Shown here one piece after another: positions 12,336 through 18,733 of a DNA stretch of 18,733 bases. The DNA is from JBHENC01 sp051000345 (GTDB lineage: Bacteria > Acidobacteriota > Blastocatellia > Pyrinomonadales > Pyrinomonadaceae): contig JBPCOJ010000089.1 in NCBI GenBank assembly GCA_051000345.1, forward strand, positions 1 to 18,733, read 5' to 3'. Positions within the stretch are counted from its first letter, which is position 1. Every line of letters starts with the position of its first letter. Position numbers and translations under genes: made by a program. The notes under the pieces were generated by a model. The model saw only the letters and a program-made list of their open reading frames with translations, was not told where the DNA came from and searched no databases.

Positions 12336-14117
12336 ATGGCAGCCGTAGTTGAAGACAAAAACCAGCTTGTTAAAGGCGGAAGTTTTTTGATTGAGGAACG
12401 CACGCCAGAGGAAATTTTTACGCCGGAGGATTTTACGGAAGAGCATCGCATGATTGCCGAAACGACGCGCGATTTTGTGGACAGCGAAGTGCGTCCGGCG
12501 GTTCCGCAATTAGAAAAGCATGATTGGGATTTGGCGCGCGAGTTGGTAAGGAAGTGCGCTGACTTAGGACTCATCGGCGCGAATATCCCGGAGGAATACG
12601 GCGGGCTTGGACTCGATCAGGCGAGCGGATTGCTGGTTGCGGAAAACATCGGGCGCTCGGCGTCGTTTGCCGTCACCTTCGGCGCGCAGGTCGGCATAGG
12701 GACGTTGCCGATTGTTTATTTCGGGAGTGATGCGACAAAGCAGAAGTATTTGCCGCGCATTGCGACGGGCGAAATCGTCGCGGCTTATGCGTTGACCGAA
12801 GCCGGATCGGGTTCGGATGCGTTGGCAGCAAAAGCTTCGGCGCGTCTTTCCGAAGACGGCACGCACTATGTTTTGAACGGCGAGAAAATGTGGATCAGCA
12901 ACGCCGGGTTCGCAGACATCTTCGTCGTGTTTGCGAAAATAGACGGCGACAAATTCAGCGGCTTTGTCGTGGAACGCGGCGAAGGAGTTTCAACCGGCGC
13001 GGAAGAACACAAGATGGGCATCAAGGGATCATCGACACGCGCACTGATTCTCTCGAACGTCCGCGTGCCTGTGGAGAATCTCTTGGGCGAAGTCGGCAAG
13101 GGCGCGAAAATCGCCTTCAACATTTTGAACATCGGGCGCTTTAAGTTGGGCGCGTCGTGCGTCGGCGGCATGAAATTGATAATGCACGACGCGGTGCGTT
13201 ACGCGAACGAGCGGCATCAGTTCGGCAAACCGATTTCGTCCTTCGGCGCGATCAAACACAAGCTCGCGGAAATGGCGATTCATACATGGGTCGGCGAAGC
13301 GATGACGTATCGCATTGTCGGTCTTATCGAATCGGCCATCGGCGATGCAACCCAACCGGCGGCGAAGCTTCAGGCAATCGAAGAATACGCGGCGGAGTGT
13401 TCCATTATTAAAGTCGCGCTCTCGGAATACTGCGATTCGGTCGCCGATGAAATGGTGCAGATTTACGGCGGCTACGGCTACTCTGCGGATTACCCTGCGG
13501 AGCGCGCTTATCGTGATTCACGCATCAATCGTATTTTCGAGGGCACGAATGAAATCAACCGCATGTTGATTCCCGGCATCCTGATGAAGCGCGCGATAGG
13601 CGGCAAACTCGCGCTGCTTCCCGCCGCGCAGAAATTGATGGACGAAGTTCTATCGCCGTCAATGCCGAATCTCGAATCGAACGACAGCGTGCTCGGCGCA
13701 GAAATGAAGTTGGCGCAGAACGCGAAGAAGATCGCGCTGATGACGCTCGGCACGGCGGCGCAGAAGTACATGCAGGCGCTCGCCGAACAACAGGAAATTT
13801 TGATGGGCATTGCGGACATCATCATTGATGCTTACGCGATGGAGTCCGCCGTCTTGCGCGCGCAAAAACTCGCGGCAGCGCAGGGCGAAGAAGCGGCGGC
13901 GCGCTTCGTAGACATGGCGCGCGTTTTCTGCAACGACGCCGTCGCGCGCGTCGAAGCTAACGCTAAACAAACACTCGCCGCGATGAGCGAAGGCGACGAA
14001 CTGCGCACGCTGCTCGCCGCCTTGCGTCGCTTCAGCAAACACACGCCCGTTGATACTGTTGCCGCGCGCCGCCGCATCAGCGACGTGCTCATCAAAGCGA
14101 ATCGTTACGCGTATTGA
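12336..14117 (+). CDS. fadE: acyl-CoA dehydrogenase with C-terminal extension
   Basis: The 593-residue flavoprotein performs the first oxidation of acyl-CoA to trans-2-enoyl-CoA. The core has the usual order: N-terminal helices with LGLIGANIPEEYGGLGLDQA, then AYALTEAGSGSDA, GEKMWISNAGFADIFVVFAK, and ERHQFGKPISSFGAIKHKLAEM, with QIYGGYGYSADYPAERAYRD near 380-400. Glu402 in RIFEGTNEINR is the likely catalytic base. An extra helical domain of about 170 residues follows, as in Bacillus FadE and mitochondrial very-long-chain dehydrogenases, consistent with long-chain substrates. ATG 12336 has AAAGGA at normal spacing. Electrons should pass to an electron-transfer flavoprotein, which is not encoded in this window. 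Last gene of the fadN-fadA-fadE unit. Confidence 0.93.
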   Translation: MAAVVEDKNQLVKGGSFLIEERTPEEIFTPEDFTEEHRMIAETTRDFVDSEVRPAVPQLEKHDWDLARELVRKCADLGLIGANIPEEYGGLGLDQASGLLVAENIGRSASFAVTFGAQVGIGTLPIVYFGSDATKQKYLPRIATGEIVAAYALTEAGSGSDALAAKASARLSEDGTHYVLNGEKMWISNAGFADIFVVFAKIDGDKFSGFVVERGEGVSTGAEEHKMGIKGSSTRALILSNVRVPVENLLGEVGKGAKIAFNILNIGRFKLGASCVGGMKLIMHDAVRYANERHQFGKPISSFGAIKHKLAEMAIHTWVGEAMTYRIVGLIESAIGDATQPAAKLQAIEEYAAECSIIKVALSEYCDSVADEMVQIYGGYGYSADYPAERAYRDSRINRIFEGTNEINRMLIPGILMKRAIGGKLALLPAAQKLMDEVLSPSMPNLESNDSVLGAEMKLAQNAKKIALMTLGTAAQKYMQALAEQQEILMGIADIIIDAYAMESAVLRAQKLAAAQGEEAAARFVDMARVFCNDAVARVEANAKQTLAAMSEGDELRTLLAALRRFSKHTPVDTVAARRRISDVLIKANRYAY

Positions 14118-14130
14118 GGAACAGAAGTTA

Positions 14131-14251
14131 GGAGACAGGAGTCAGAAGTCAGAATGGAGAAAAGAACAAAAGCGAATATGGTTCGTTTGTGTTCATCGCA
14201 CTCAATCTTCTTGCCTTTTATTCTGTCTCCTGACTTCTGACTCCTGACTCC
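14131..14251. repeat. long imperfect hairpin repeat (MITE/REP-like)
   Basis: The left arm 14131-14152 and right arm 14230-14251 pair in 21 of 22 positions; both are built from GGAGTCAGAAGTCAG-type units. An inner pair, GAACAAAAGCGAA (14164-14176) with TTCGTTTGTGTTC (14182-14194), matches at 11 of 13 positions around a five-base loop. The whole element is about 121 bp, has no ORF of its own and lies between fadE and the metallo-hydrolase gene. It may be a non-autonomous mobile repeat and, when transcribed, a strong hairpin that ends or stabilises the fad message. Confidence 0.7.
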
Positions 14252-14277
14252 TCGCTTTTGACTACTCTCTTTCCATC

Positions 14278-15264
14278 ATGCAAATCATTCCCATCCAGCT
14301 TCCGACGCCGTTTTATATCGGGCCGGTTAATGTTTATTTAATTCGTGAAGACCCGATTACGCTCATCGACACGGGGCCGAAAACGAAGGAAGCGCATGAG
14401 GCTTTGCGCGAGGCTTTGCGTGCGGAGCGGCTTCGCGTCGCGGACATACGTCGCATCGTGTTGACGCACGCGCATGAGGATCATTGTGGACTCGCACGCA
14501 CGCTGCGCGATGAAGCGAAGGGTGCGGAAATTCTTGTGCATCCGTGGGAAACGGGACATCGCGCGGGACGGCTCGAATACGAAGGCACGCGCGCGCTGCT
14601 CGTTCGCGCGGGGCTTCCCGAAGAAGAAATTGAAGCGATGCGCAAGCTTTATGAAAGTGTGCGCGTGTATGCCGACGGGCTGGCAAAAGATGAGCACGGA
14701 GAATTAGCGGACGACAAAGATTTATTGTTTGCGACAGGGAGTTTGCGCGTCGTGCATACGCCGGGACACACGCCGGGTTCGTGCTCGTTCGTGCGTGAAG
14801 CGAATCGCACGATCATCGCGGGCGACTGCGTGCTGAAGCGCATTACGCCGAATCCTTTGCTGGCTGTCGATCCCGTCGATTCGTCGAAGCGTTTTCCGTC
14901 GCTCGCGGAATATCTGGTGAGCCTTGCGCGCCTTCGCAGTTATGCGCCGACGCTCGTCTACGGCGGGCACGGCGAGGCGGTGACGGATTTCGAGGAGCTA
15001 TTTAATCGCTATTTGCAGGCGATACGCGAGCGGCAAAAGGATGTTATTGCGCGGGCGACGAAGGAGGGCGCAACCGCTTGGGAAATTGCTTTGGAAATGT
15101 TTCCGCAGGCGACGGACGTGCATCGCTTTCTCGCCGTTTCGGAATCCGTCGCGCATCTCGATCTGGCTCATTCGGAAAATAAGATTGCAGTGGAGATGAA
15201 CAGTAGCGGACAGGAAATTTACCGCTCCGCATCAAAGGCGGGCAACTATGCCGCATTCCGCTAA
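14278..15264 (+). CDS. metallo-beta-lactamase-fold hydrolase
   Basis: This 328-residue protein has the binuclear metal site of the superfamily: THAHEDHCG with His64, His66, Asp68 and His69, then His164 in TPGHTPGS, Asp183 in AGDCVL and His231 in YGGHGE. The C-terminal part (about 240-300) resembles the winged-helix extension of LACTB2-like and hydroxyacylglutathione-hydrolase-like members. Substrate unknown; thioester, lactone or RNA hydrolysis are all possible in the family, and its position after the fad genes makes acyl-thioester hydrolysis attractive but unproved. ATG 14278 has no clear ribosome binding site. The hairpin repeat ends 26 bases before it, so its original leader may have been replaced. 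The TAA lies 48 bases from the stop of the convergent gene. Confidence 0.85.
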   Translation: MQIIPIQLPTPFYIGPVNVYLIREDPITLIDTGPKTKEAHEALREALRAERLRVADIRRIVLTHAHEDHCGLARTLRDEAKGAEILVHPWETGHRAGRLEYEGTRALLVRAGLPEEEIEAMRKLYESVRVYADGLAKDEHGELADDKDLLFATGSLRVVHTPGHTPGSCSFVREANRTIIAGDCVLKRITPNPLLAVDPVDSSKRFPSLAEYLVSLARLRSYAPTLVYGGHGEAVTDFEELFNRYLQAIRERQKDVIARATKEGATAWEIALEMFPQATDVHRFLAVSESVAHLDLAHSENKIAVEMNSSGQEIYRSASKAGNYAAFR

Positions 15265-15312
15265 TCACGCCAAAAAAAACCCGAATCTTCCATGGCCCTT
15301 AAACCCGTTCTG

Positions 15313-17193
15313 CTAAGGCGTCTGCTTTGGCTGCGTAAGCTTTTGCTTTCCAATTTGCGCGTCCGCGTATGCGCCTCCCTTAACGTCGCCAAGCAGAATC
15401 GCCGCGTCAAATTCCTTCGACGCTTCATTTGATCTGTCGAGAAACGTAAGAATGCGTCCCATCGCTTCGTGCGCGCGTGAGAGAAGCGCCGGGTCTGTGC
15501 TTGCGTCCGAAAGCTTGACGGCTGTTTGATAGCGTTCGAGCGCTCTGGACAAACGCTCGCTCTGCACGTTTTCATCCGTCGCGCTGACGGCTGAAAGATT
15601 GGCTGCTTGCGCGAGCGCGAAATACACGCGCGGCTCGTTTTGAAAGTCCGGCAGCAATTTCTGTAACTGTGTTTCGGCGGCTGTGTAATCTTTTGCCGTC
15701 AACAATTTATTGACTTCAAGAAGTTTGTTGACAAGCACTGTGTCGCGCGCGTTCGTGGCAGTGTTTTCCGCAAGGCTTGCGTTGTTTCTTTGGATGGCGG
15801 AGCGGCGGCTTTCGCGCGCGAGTTTTGCGCGGCGGCGTGCTTCGGCGTTTTCCGTGAGGCGTGAAGCTTCGCGCGCGGGGTCGATGGAACCGATCATGTC
15901 CGCGAAAAAGTTGCCGATGTCAAAGCCGGACGCTTCTAGATTTTTCAGTTGATCCGCGAAGTAAAAAGAGAGCACCGCGCCCCTGTCATACGCGTCTGCG
16001 AGTTGGGCGATTGTTTCGTCCGTCACTGCTGCGCGCGCGCTCTGCGAGCTTTTGATGATGCCCGCGCGGGCGGCTTCGGACTTCGCTCTTTGCAGTTCGG
16101 TTTGCGTTTGGCGCGCGAGCAGGGAGAGGCGCGCGGTTTCGTCTAAGCGCGCGTCGGCGGCAGAAACGAGCGAGCGCGCGACGGCGAGAAAAACATCCGG
16201 TGAAACCGGCGTGCCGTTTTTCGATTTTTCGTCGATCAAGGATTTGATTTGTTCACGCCGCGCCGCGATGTCGCGGTTGAAGCGCAGGATGAGCGGATCC
16301 ATCACATACTGCAAATAAGCGCGGCGCAGTTCCGATGCCGCCGGGTTGGTTCCCGCCGGAGCGATTGCATAATAATCATCTGCGATAACACGGAAATTGA
16401 TAACGCCTGGCGCAGCCAGCAAGTCCGGCACAATGAAAAAACGGCGCTCGCGTTCGCGCAAGGTGAAATCTCGCGCCGGATTTTTTTGTTTGTTCGTTGC
16501 AGAAGAATTGCGCGTAGGCACGCGTTCGTTGACGACGGTGACGGGGCGCGTGTGCAAATAAGAAAGCACGTTGCGAATCATTTCCGGCGTCGTCTCTGCG
16601 AGCCGCGCGCCTTCTGCGGCGTATAATTTCATGTATTCGGGCAGGCGCGTGGACATGCCGGACGACGTGTAAAACTCGCGTGCGAGCGAAGCGAAATCCA
16701 GCACTTCGAGCAAGCCTGCGGGTAAATCATCCGTGCGCGCGGGCGAATCAAAGGCGGGCGACGCGCCTAAAGCGTAGGCGAGCGAAACGTAGCGCGCGGC
16801 TTGATCGGCGGGAGTGGCGGGCGCGGGCAGTTTGTGGCCTTCGTAAAAACTGCGAAGGCGCGCGCGCAAGCTTGCGTCGAGCGTCCCGTTATCTTTTTTC
16901 ACTCGCTGGCGAAATGCCGTCGGCTCCGTTCCGGCGGGCGTCGGGTCGAATCCGGCGGCGTCGAGCGCAGCCATCACGACGACCAAACGCGGCTCCGGCT
17001 TAATCTGCACGCCGTATTCCGAGAGATTAAACGCGGCGGCAGAACTGTTTTGCGGCTTCGCGTTTGCGGCGTCGTTTCCCGTTGCCGTTTGCGTCGCAGG
17101 CGCAGGAGAAGCAGTCGATGGCGTGTTGTTTTGCGCGTCGGCGATGACGCTGCAAAGCATAATAAAGGTAAAGGGTAAAACGTGTTTTCGCAT
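15313..17193 (-). CDS. exported TPR-like protein of unknown function
   Basis: Read from ATG 17193, the 626-residue protein begins MRKHVLPFTFIMLCSVIADA, a convincing signal peptide with cleavage before Q21, followed by a low-complexity S/T/P/A/Q linker (about 22-70). The frame is open for 15 codons further upstream, but the signal sequence decides the start. The middle is alpha-helical, with a conserved-looking VINFRVIADDYYAIAPAGTN segment (about 265-284). Residues about 505-615 look like tetratricopeptide repeats, with KDYTAAETQLQKLLPDF and SRALERYQTAVKLSDAST. It is probably a periplasmic scaffold or stress-related protein. No enzyme motif is seen. It is transcribed towards the metallo-hydrolase gene and is separated from the upstream signalling pair by that pair's terminator. 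Confidence 0.75.
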   Translation of the reverse strand: MRKHVLPFTFIMLCSVIADAQNNTPSTASPAPATQTATGNDAANAKPQNSSAAAFNLSEYGVQIKPEPRLVVVMAALDAAGFDPTPAGTEPTAFRQRVKKDNGTLDASLRARLRSFYEGHKLPAPATPADQAARYVSLAYALGASPAFDSPARTDDLPAGLLEVLDFASLAREFYTSSGMSTRLPEYMKLYAAEGARLAETTPEMIRNVLSYLHTRPVTVVNERVPTRNSSATNKQKNPARDFTLRERERRFFIVPDLLAAPGVINFRVIADDYYAIAPAGTNPAASELRRAYLQYVMDPLILRFNRDIAARREQIKSLIDEKSKNGTPVSPDVFLAVARSLVSAADARLDETARLSLLARQTQTELQRAKSEAARAGIIKSSQSARAAVTDETIAQLADAYDRGAVLSFYFADQLKNLEASGFDIGNFFADMIGSIDPAREASRLTENAEARRRAKLARESRRSAIQRNNASLAENTATNARDTVLVNKLLEVNKLLTAKDYTAAETQLQKLLPDFQNEPRVYFALAQAANLSAVSATDENVQSERLSRALERYQTAVKLSDASTDPALLSRAHEAMGRILTFLDRSNEASKEFDAAILLGDVKGGAYADAQIGKQKLTQPKQTP

Positions 17194-17332
17194 AAAAGTT
17201 AGATGGATAAGTCGAAGCCGTAACGCGATGGAGAGCAAAGGTAAAATCCGGCGTCTGGTGAAATAAAGATGCTTTTTAGATGGGAACGGATGCCAGCAAA
17301 GACGTGTTTGTTAAAGAAGCATGTGCCGCCGG

Positions 17333-17384
17333 AAAAAAGCTTGCGCCGCCTGCTCGCGGGAAACGCGGAAGAAGCAGGCGGCGC
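17333..17384 (-). terminator. rho-independent terminator of the kinase/STAS operon
   Basis: GCGCCGCCTGCT (17343-17354) and AGCAGGCGGCGC (17373-17384) form a perfect 12-bp stem with an inner CGCG/CGCG helix in the loop. Read on the minus strand, the stem is followed by AAGC and then six T residues (17338-17333). It lies about 95 bases after the STAS gene stop. The remaining bases of the 17194-17477 gap show nothing else I can support. Confidence 0.85.
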
Positions 17385-17477
17385 TCGTGGCTATTAGACT
17401 TGGAAAAGCAGGTAGCGCGAATCAAACGGCGGCGCATCAAGGCCGCGCAGTCGTTTTGAGTTTCAACGCTTGCCGGA

Positions 17478-17825
17478 CTATTTATAACTGTTGAGCGCGT
17501 CGGCCTCGTTCTCGTAAACATCGAAGACCGTCAGGAGTTTGGTAATCGCCAGCAAGTCGCGCAGTTTTTGCGTCAGATTGAGAAGCTTCAATTGTCCGCC
17601 TTCCTTATTGATGGCGGTGAAGCTCGAAACGAGTTCGCCGATGCCGCTCGAATCTATGTAGCCGACGCCGCCGAGGTTCAAGAGGATTTTCTTTTTGCCT
17701 TCTTCCAGCAAGCGGCGGATCGCTGTGCGAAGCGCGACGCTGCCTTCGCCGATTGTTATTTTGCCGCTCATGTCGAGCACGGTCACATCTCCGGCCTGAC
17801 GCTCTTTGATGTCAAGTTCAGCCAT
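17478..17825 (-). CDS. STAS-domain anti-sigma factor antagonist (RsbV/SpoIIAA-like)
   Basis: The 115-residue protein is a single STAS domain. It shows DVTVLDMSGKITIG at about 13-26 and NLGGVGYIDSSGIGELVSSF at 50-69; the DSSG motif (58-61) carries the serine phosphorylated by the partner kinase. ATG 17825 has GGAGAT upstream at good spacing, and the gene begins 37 bases after the kinase gene. In the known partner-switch scheme the unphosphorylated antagonist binds the anti-sigma kinase and frees a sigma factor; phosphorylation turns it off. No sigma factor or PP2C phosphatase is encoded in the window, so the target must lie elsewhere, or the pair controls another output. A terminator follows. 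Confidence 0.9.
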   Translation of the reverse strand: MAELDIKERQAGDVTVLDMSGKITIGEGSVALRTAIRRLLEEGKKKILLNLGGVGYIDSSGIGELVSSFTAINKEGGQLKLLNLTQKLRDLLAITKLLTVFDVYENEADALNSYK

Positions 17826-17862
17826 TGCGAAATATCTCCTTCAGGGAATTGGCGTTGAATGA

Positions 17863-18309
17863 TTAAAGCTTTTTCATCATACGCACGATAGTGCCGCCGT
17901 CGGCATGTGTGTTGTATTCGACTTCGTCCATATAGGCGCGCATAAAAAGAATGCCGCGCCCCGATGCTTTCAAAAGGTTCTGCGGCGCAGTCGGATCGGC
18001 AACGCTGTCCGGGTTGAATCCTTCGCCGCAGTCGCGCACGCGTATCTCCAATTTCGATTCGGAGCGCGCAAACGACAAATCAATATGTTTCGTTTCGTCT
18101 TGCCCGTTGCCGTGAACGAAGGCATTGACGACGGCCTCGCGCACAGCCATGTCTATGCCGAAGAGCGCATCATCGTCGAAACCCGCGCGGCGCGCGATTT
18201 CCAATGCGCGGGCGACTGCATCGTTGATGGCTTCGAGGCCGCCCGGCAATTGTATTTCAGTGGTCTCTTCGGTCACAATAAAAGGCGTGGCGCGGGATAC
18301 CAAAACCAT
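17863..18309 (-). CDS. RsbW-like anti-sigma serine kinase (HATPase_c fold)
   Basis: The 148-residue protein has the GHKL ATP-binding motifs: N box DMAVREAVVNAFVHGN with Glu58 and Asn62, G1 box DCGEGFNPDSV (Asp93, Gly95, Gly97) and G2 box GRGILFM (Gly117, Gly119). There is no histidine-kinase dimerisation domain, and the length fits RsbW/SpoIIAB-type serine kinases that bind a sigma factor and phosphorylate a STAS antagonist, the next gene. The frame continues upstream to 18450, but I choose ATG 18309 because the domain starts soon after it and a TTGACA box at 18378-18373 would place transcription initiation downstream of the longer starts. Kinase before antagonist is the reverse of the rsbV-rsbW order in Bacillus. 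Confidence 0.87.
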   Translation of the reverse strand: MVLVSRATPFIVTEETTEIQLPGGLEAINDAVARALEIARRAGFDDDALFGIDMAVREAVVNAFVHGNGQDETKHIDLSFARSESKLEIRVRDCGEGFNPDSVADPTAPQNLLKASGRGILFMRAYMDEVEYNTHADGGTIVRMMKKL

Positions 18310-18349
18310 CGCTAGCAAACCGGCTGCAAACAAAACGGAAGAACGGACG

Positions 18350-18378
18350 GTGTAACACGCCCGCCGCCCGCATGTCAA
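18350..18378 (-). promoter_or_regulatory. possible promoter of the kinase/STAS operon
   Basis: On the minus strand a perfect TTGACA (18378-18373) is followed after about 17 bases by TTACAC, a poor -10 element. The predicted start near 18343 would give a leader of about 35 bases before ATG 18309. The good -35 and weak -10 suggest an activated or alternative-sigma promoter, or chance. Confidence 0.35.
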
Positions 18379-18480
18379 GAAAAGCGCTTCGCAGCGAATT
18401 TCTGCTGCTATAATTTCTGTTACTATATAAGCCAGCGCAGCGTTATTCAATGCGCCGCACGCGCGCCCGATAGATCAACC

Positions 18481-18733
18481 ATGAACCGGCCTTCGATGAC
18501 GAACAAGAAAGCGACAACAGAAGAAACGATGCTGCAAGTCGGAGCCGAAGCGCCCGATTTTGTGCTGCAGAACGAGCGCGGCGAATCATGGCGATTATCC
18601 GATCAACGCGGGCGCGTCGTGGCGCTGCTTTTTTACCCGGCGAATGAAACGCTCGTTTGCACCAAACAACTCTGCTCCGTGCGCGACGATTGGGCGAGTT
18701 ATACGGCGACGGGTGCCTTGATCGCAGGCGTTT
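18481..18733 (+). CDS. BCP-type peroxiredoxin (3' end outside window)
   Basis: The first 84 codons are present. VGAEAPDFVLQNERGE and WRLSDQRGRVVALLFYPANE lead to PANETLVCTKQLC, which satisfies the PxxxTxxC peroxidatic motif and has a second cysteine five residues later, the resolving position of BCP/PrxQ enzymes. It reduces hydroperoxides using thioredoxin-type donors. Starts at ATG 18481, 18496 or 18529 are all possible; none has a strong ribosome binding site, and 18529 lies closest to the conserved domain. A TATAAT at 18409-18414 in the divergent intergenic region could be its -10 box, without a good -35. The gene runs divergently from the anti-sigma kinase operon. Confidence 0.88.
   Translation, partial: MNRPSMTNKKATTEETMLQVGAEAPDFVLQNERGESWRLSDQRGRVVALLFYPANETLVCTKQLCSVRDDWASYTATGALIAGV

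Noticed and set aside
17849..17880. Third FadR operator near TGAATGATTAAAG
   Set aside because: Only one half matches; the other half reads TTTCATCA with wrong spacing, and it lies at the 3' end of the kinase gene.

Overview
The window looks like chromosomal DNA of a soil-type acidobacterium, possibly Blastocatellia. That placement is an inference from protein style, gene order and moderately high GC with many GCG/CGC runs; no rRNA or marker gene confirms it. The first 2.8 kb carry the most unusual content, and 4.3-14.1 kb hold a fatty-acid degradation locus with its regulator and operators.

Region 1 (1-2880). The 3' end of a GCS2-type carboxylate-amine ligase gene is followed by a small integron cassette array with no integrase in view. 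Two well-formed attC sites (1196-1307, 1887-1982) have cassette ends complementary to their own cassette starts, imperfect stems with an unpaired A, and GTTRRRY-type cores. They delimit cassette 1 (four-helix membrane protein), cassette 2 (HNH nuclease) and the start of cassette 3 (BrnT-type toxin plus antitoxin). A third attC keeps its stem but has lost both ends, and a fourth survives only as a left half, so the 3' side of the array is decaying. The cassette genes look more AT-rich than their neighbours.

Region 2 (2825-4574). A secreted coiled-coil protein with a possible 18-residue leader peptide directly before it, a glyoxalase-fold (VOC) protein, a small acidic 59-residue protein, and a tRNA-Ser(UGA).

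Region 3 (4575-15264). An MscS-type channel precedes a TetR/FadR-like regulator overlapping an acyl-CoA synthetase gene by 4 bases. Then come fadN (hydroxyacyl-CoA dehydrogenase/enoyl-CoA hydratase), a two-helix membrane peptide, fadA (thiolase) and fadE (acyl-CoA dehydrogenase). TGAATGA-N4-TCATTCA palindromes lie in front of the regulator and inside the fadN promoter. They match the FadR operator consensus known from Bacillus subtilis, and the N-A-E order matches the Bacillus fadNAE operon. The simplest reading is that FadR represses both units and releases them when long-chain acyl-CoA accumulates; FadD activates the fatty acid and FadE, FadN and FadA carry out beta-oxidation. A long imperfect hairpin repeat separates fadE from a metallo-beta-lactamase-fold hydrolase.

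Region 4 (15313-18733). On the minus strand lie an exported TPR-like protein, then an RsbW-like kinase and a STAS antagonist forming an anti-sigma switch that ends in a clear terminator. The window closes inside a plus-strand BCP-type peroxiredoxin gene.
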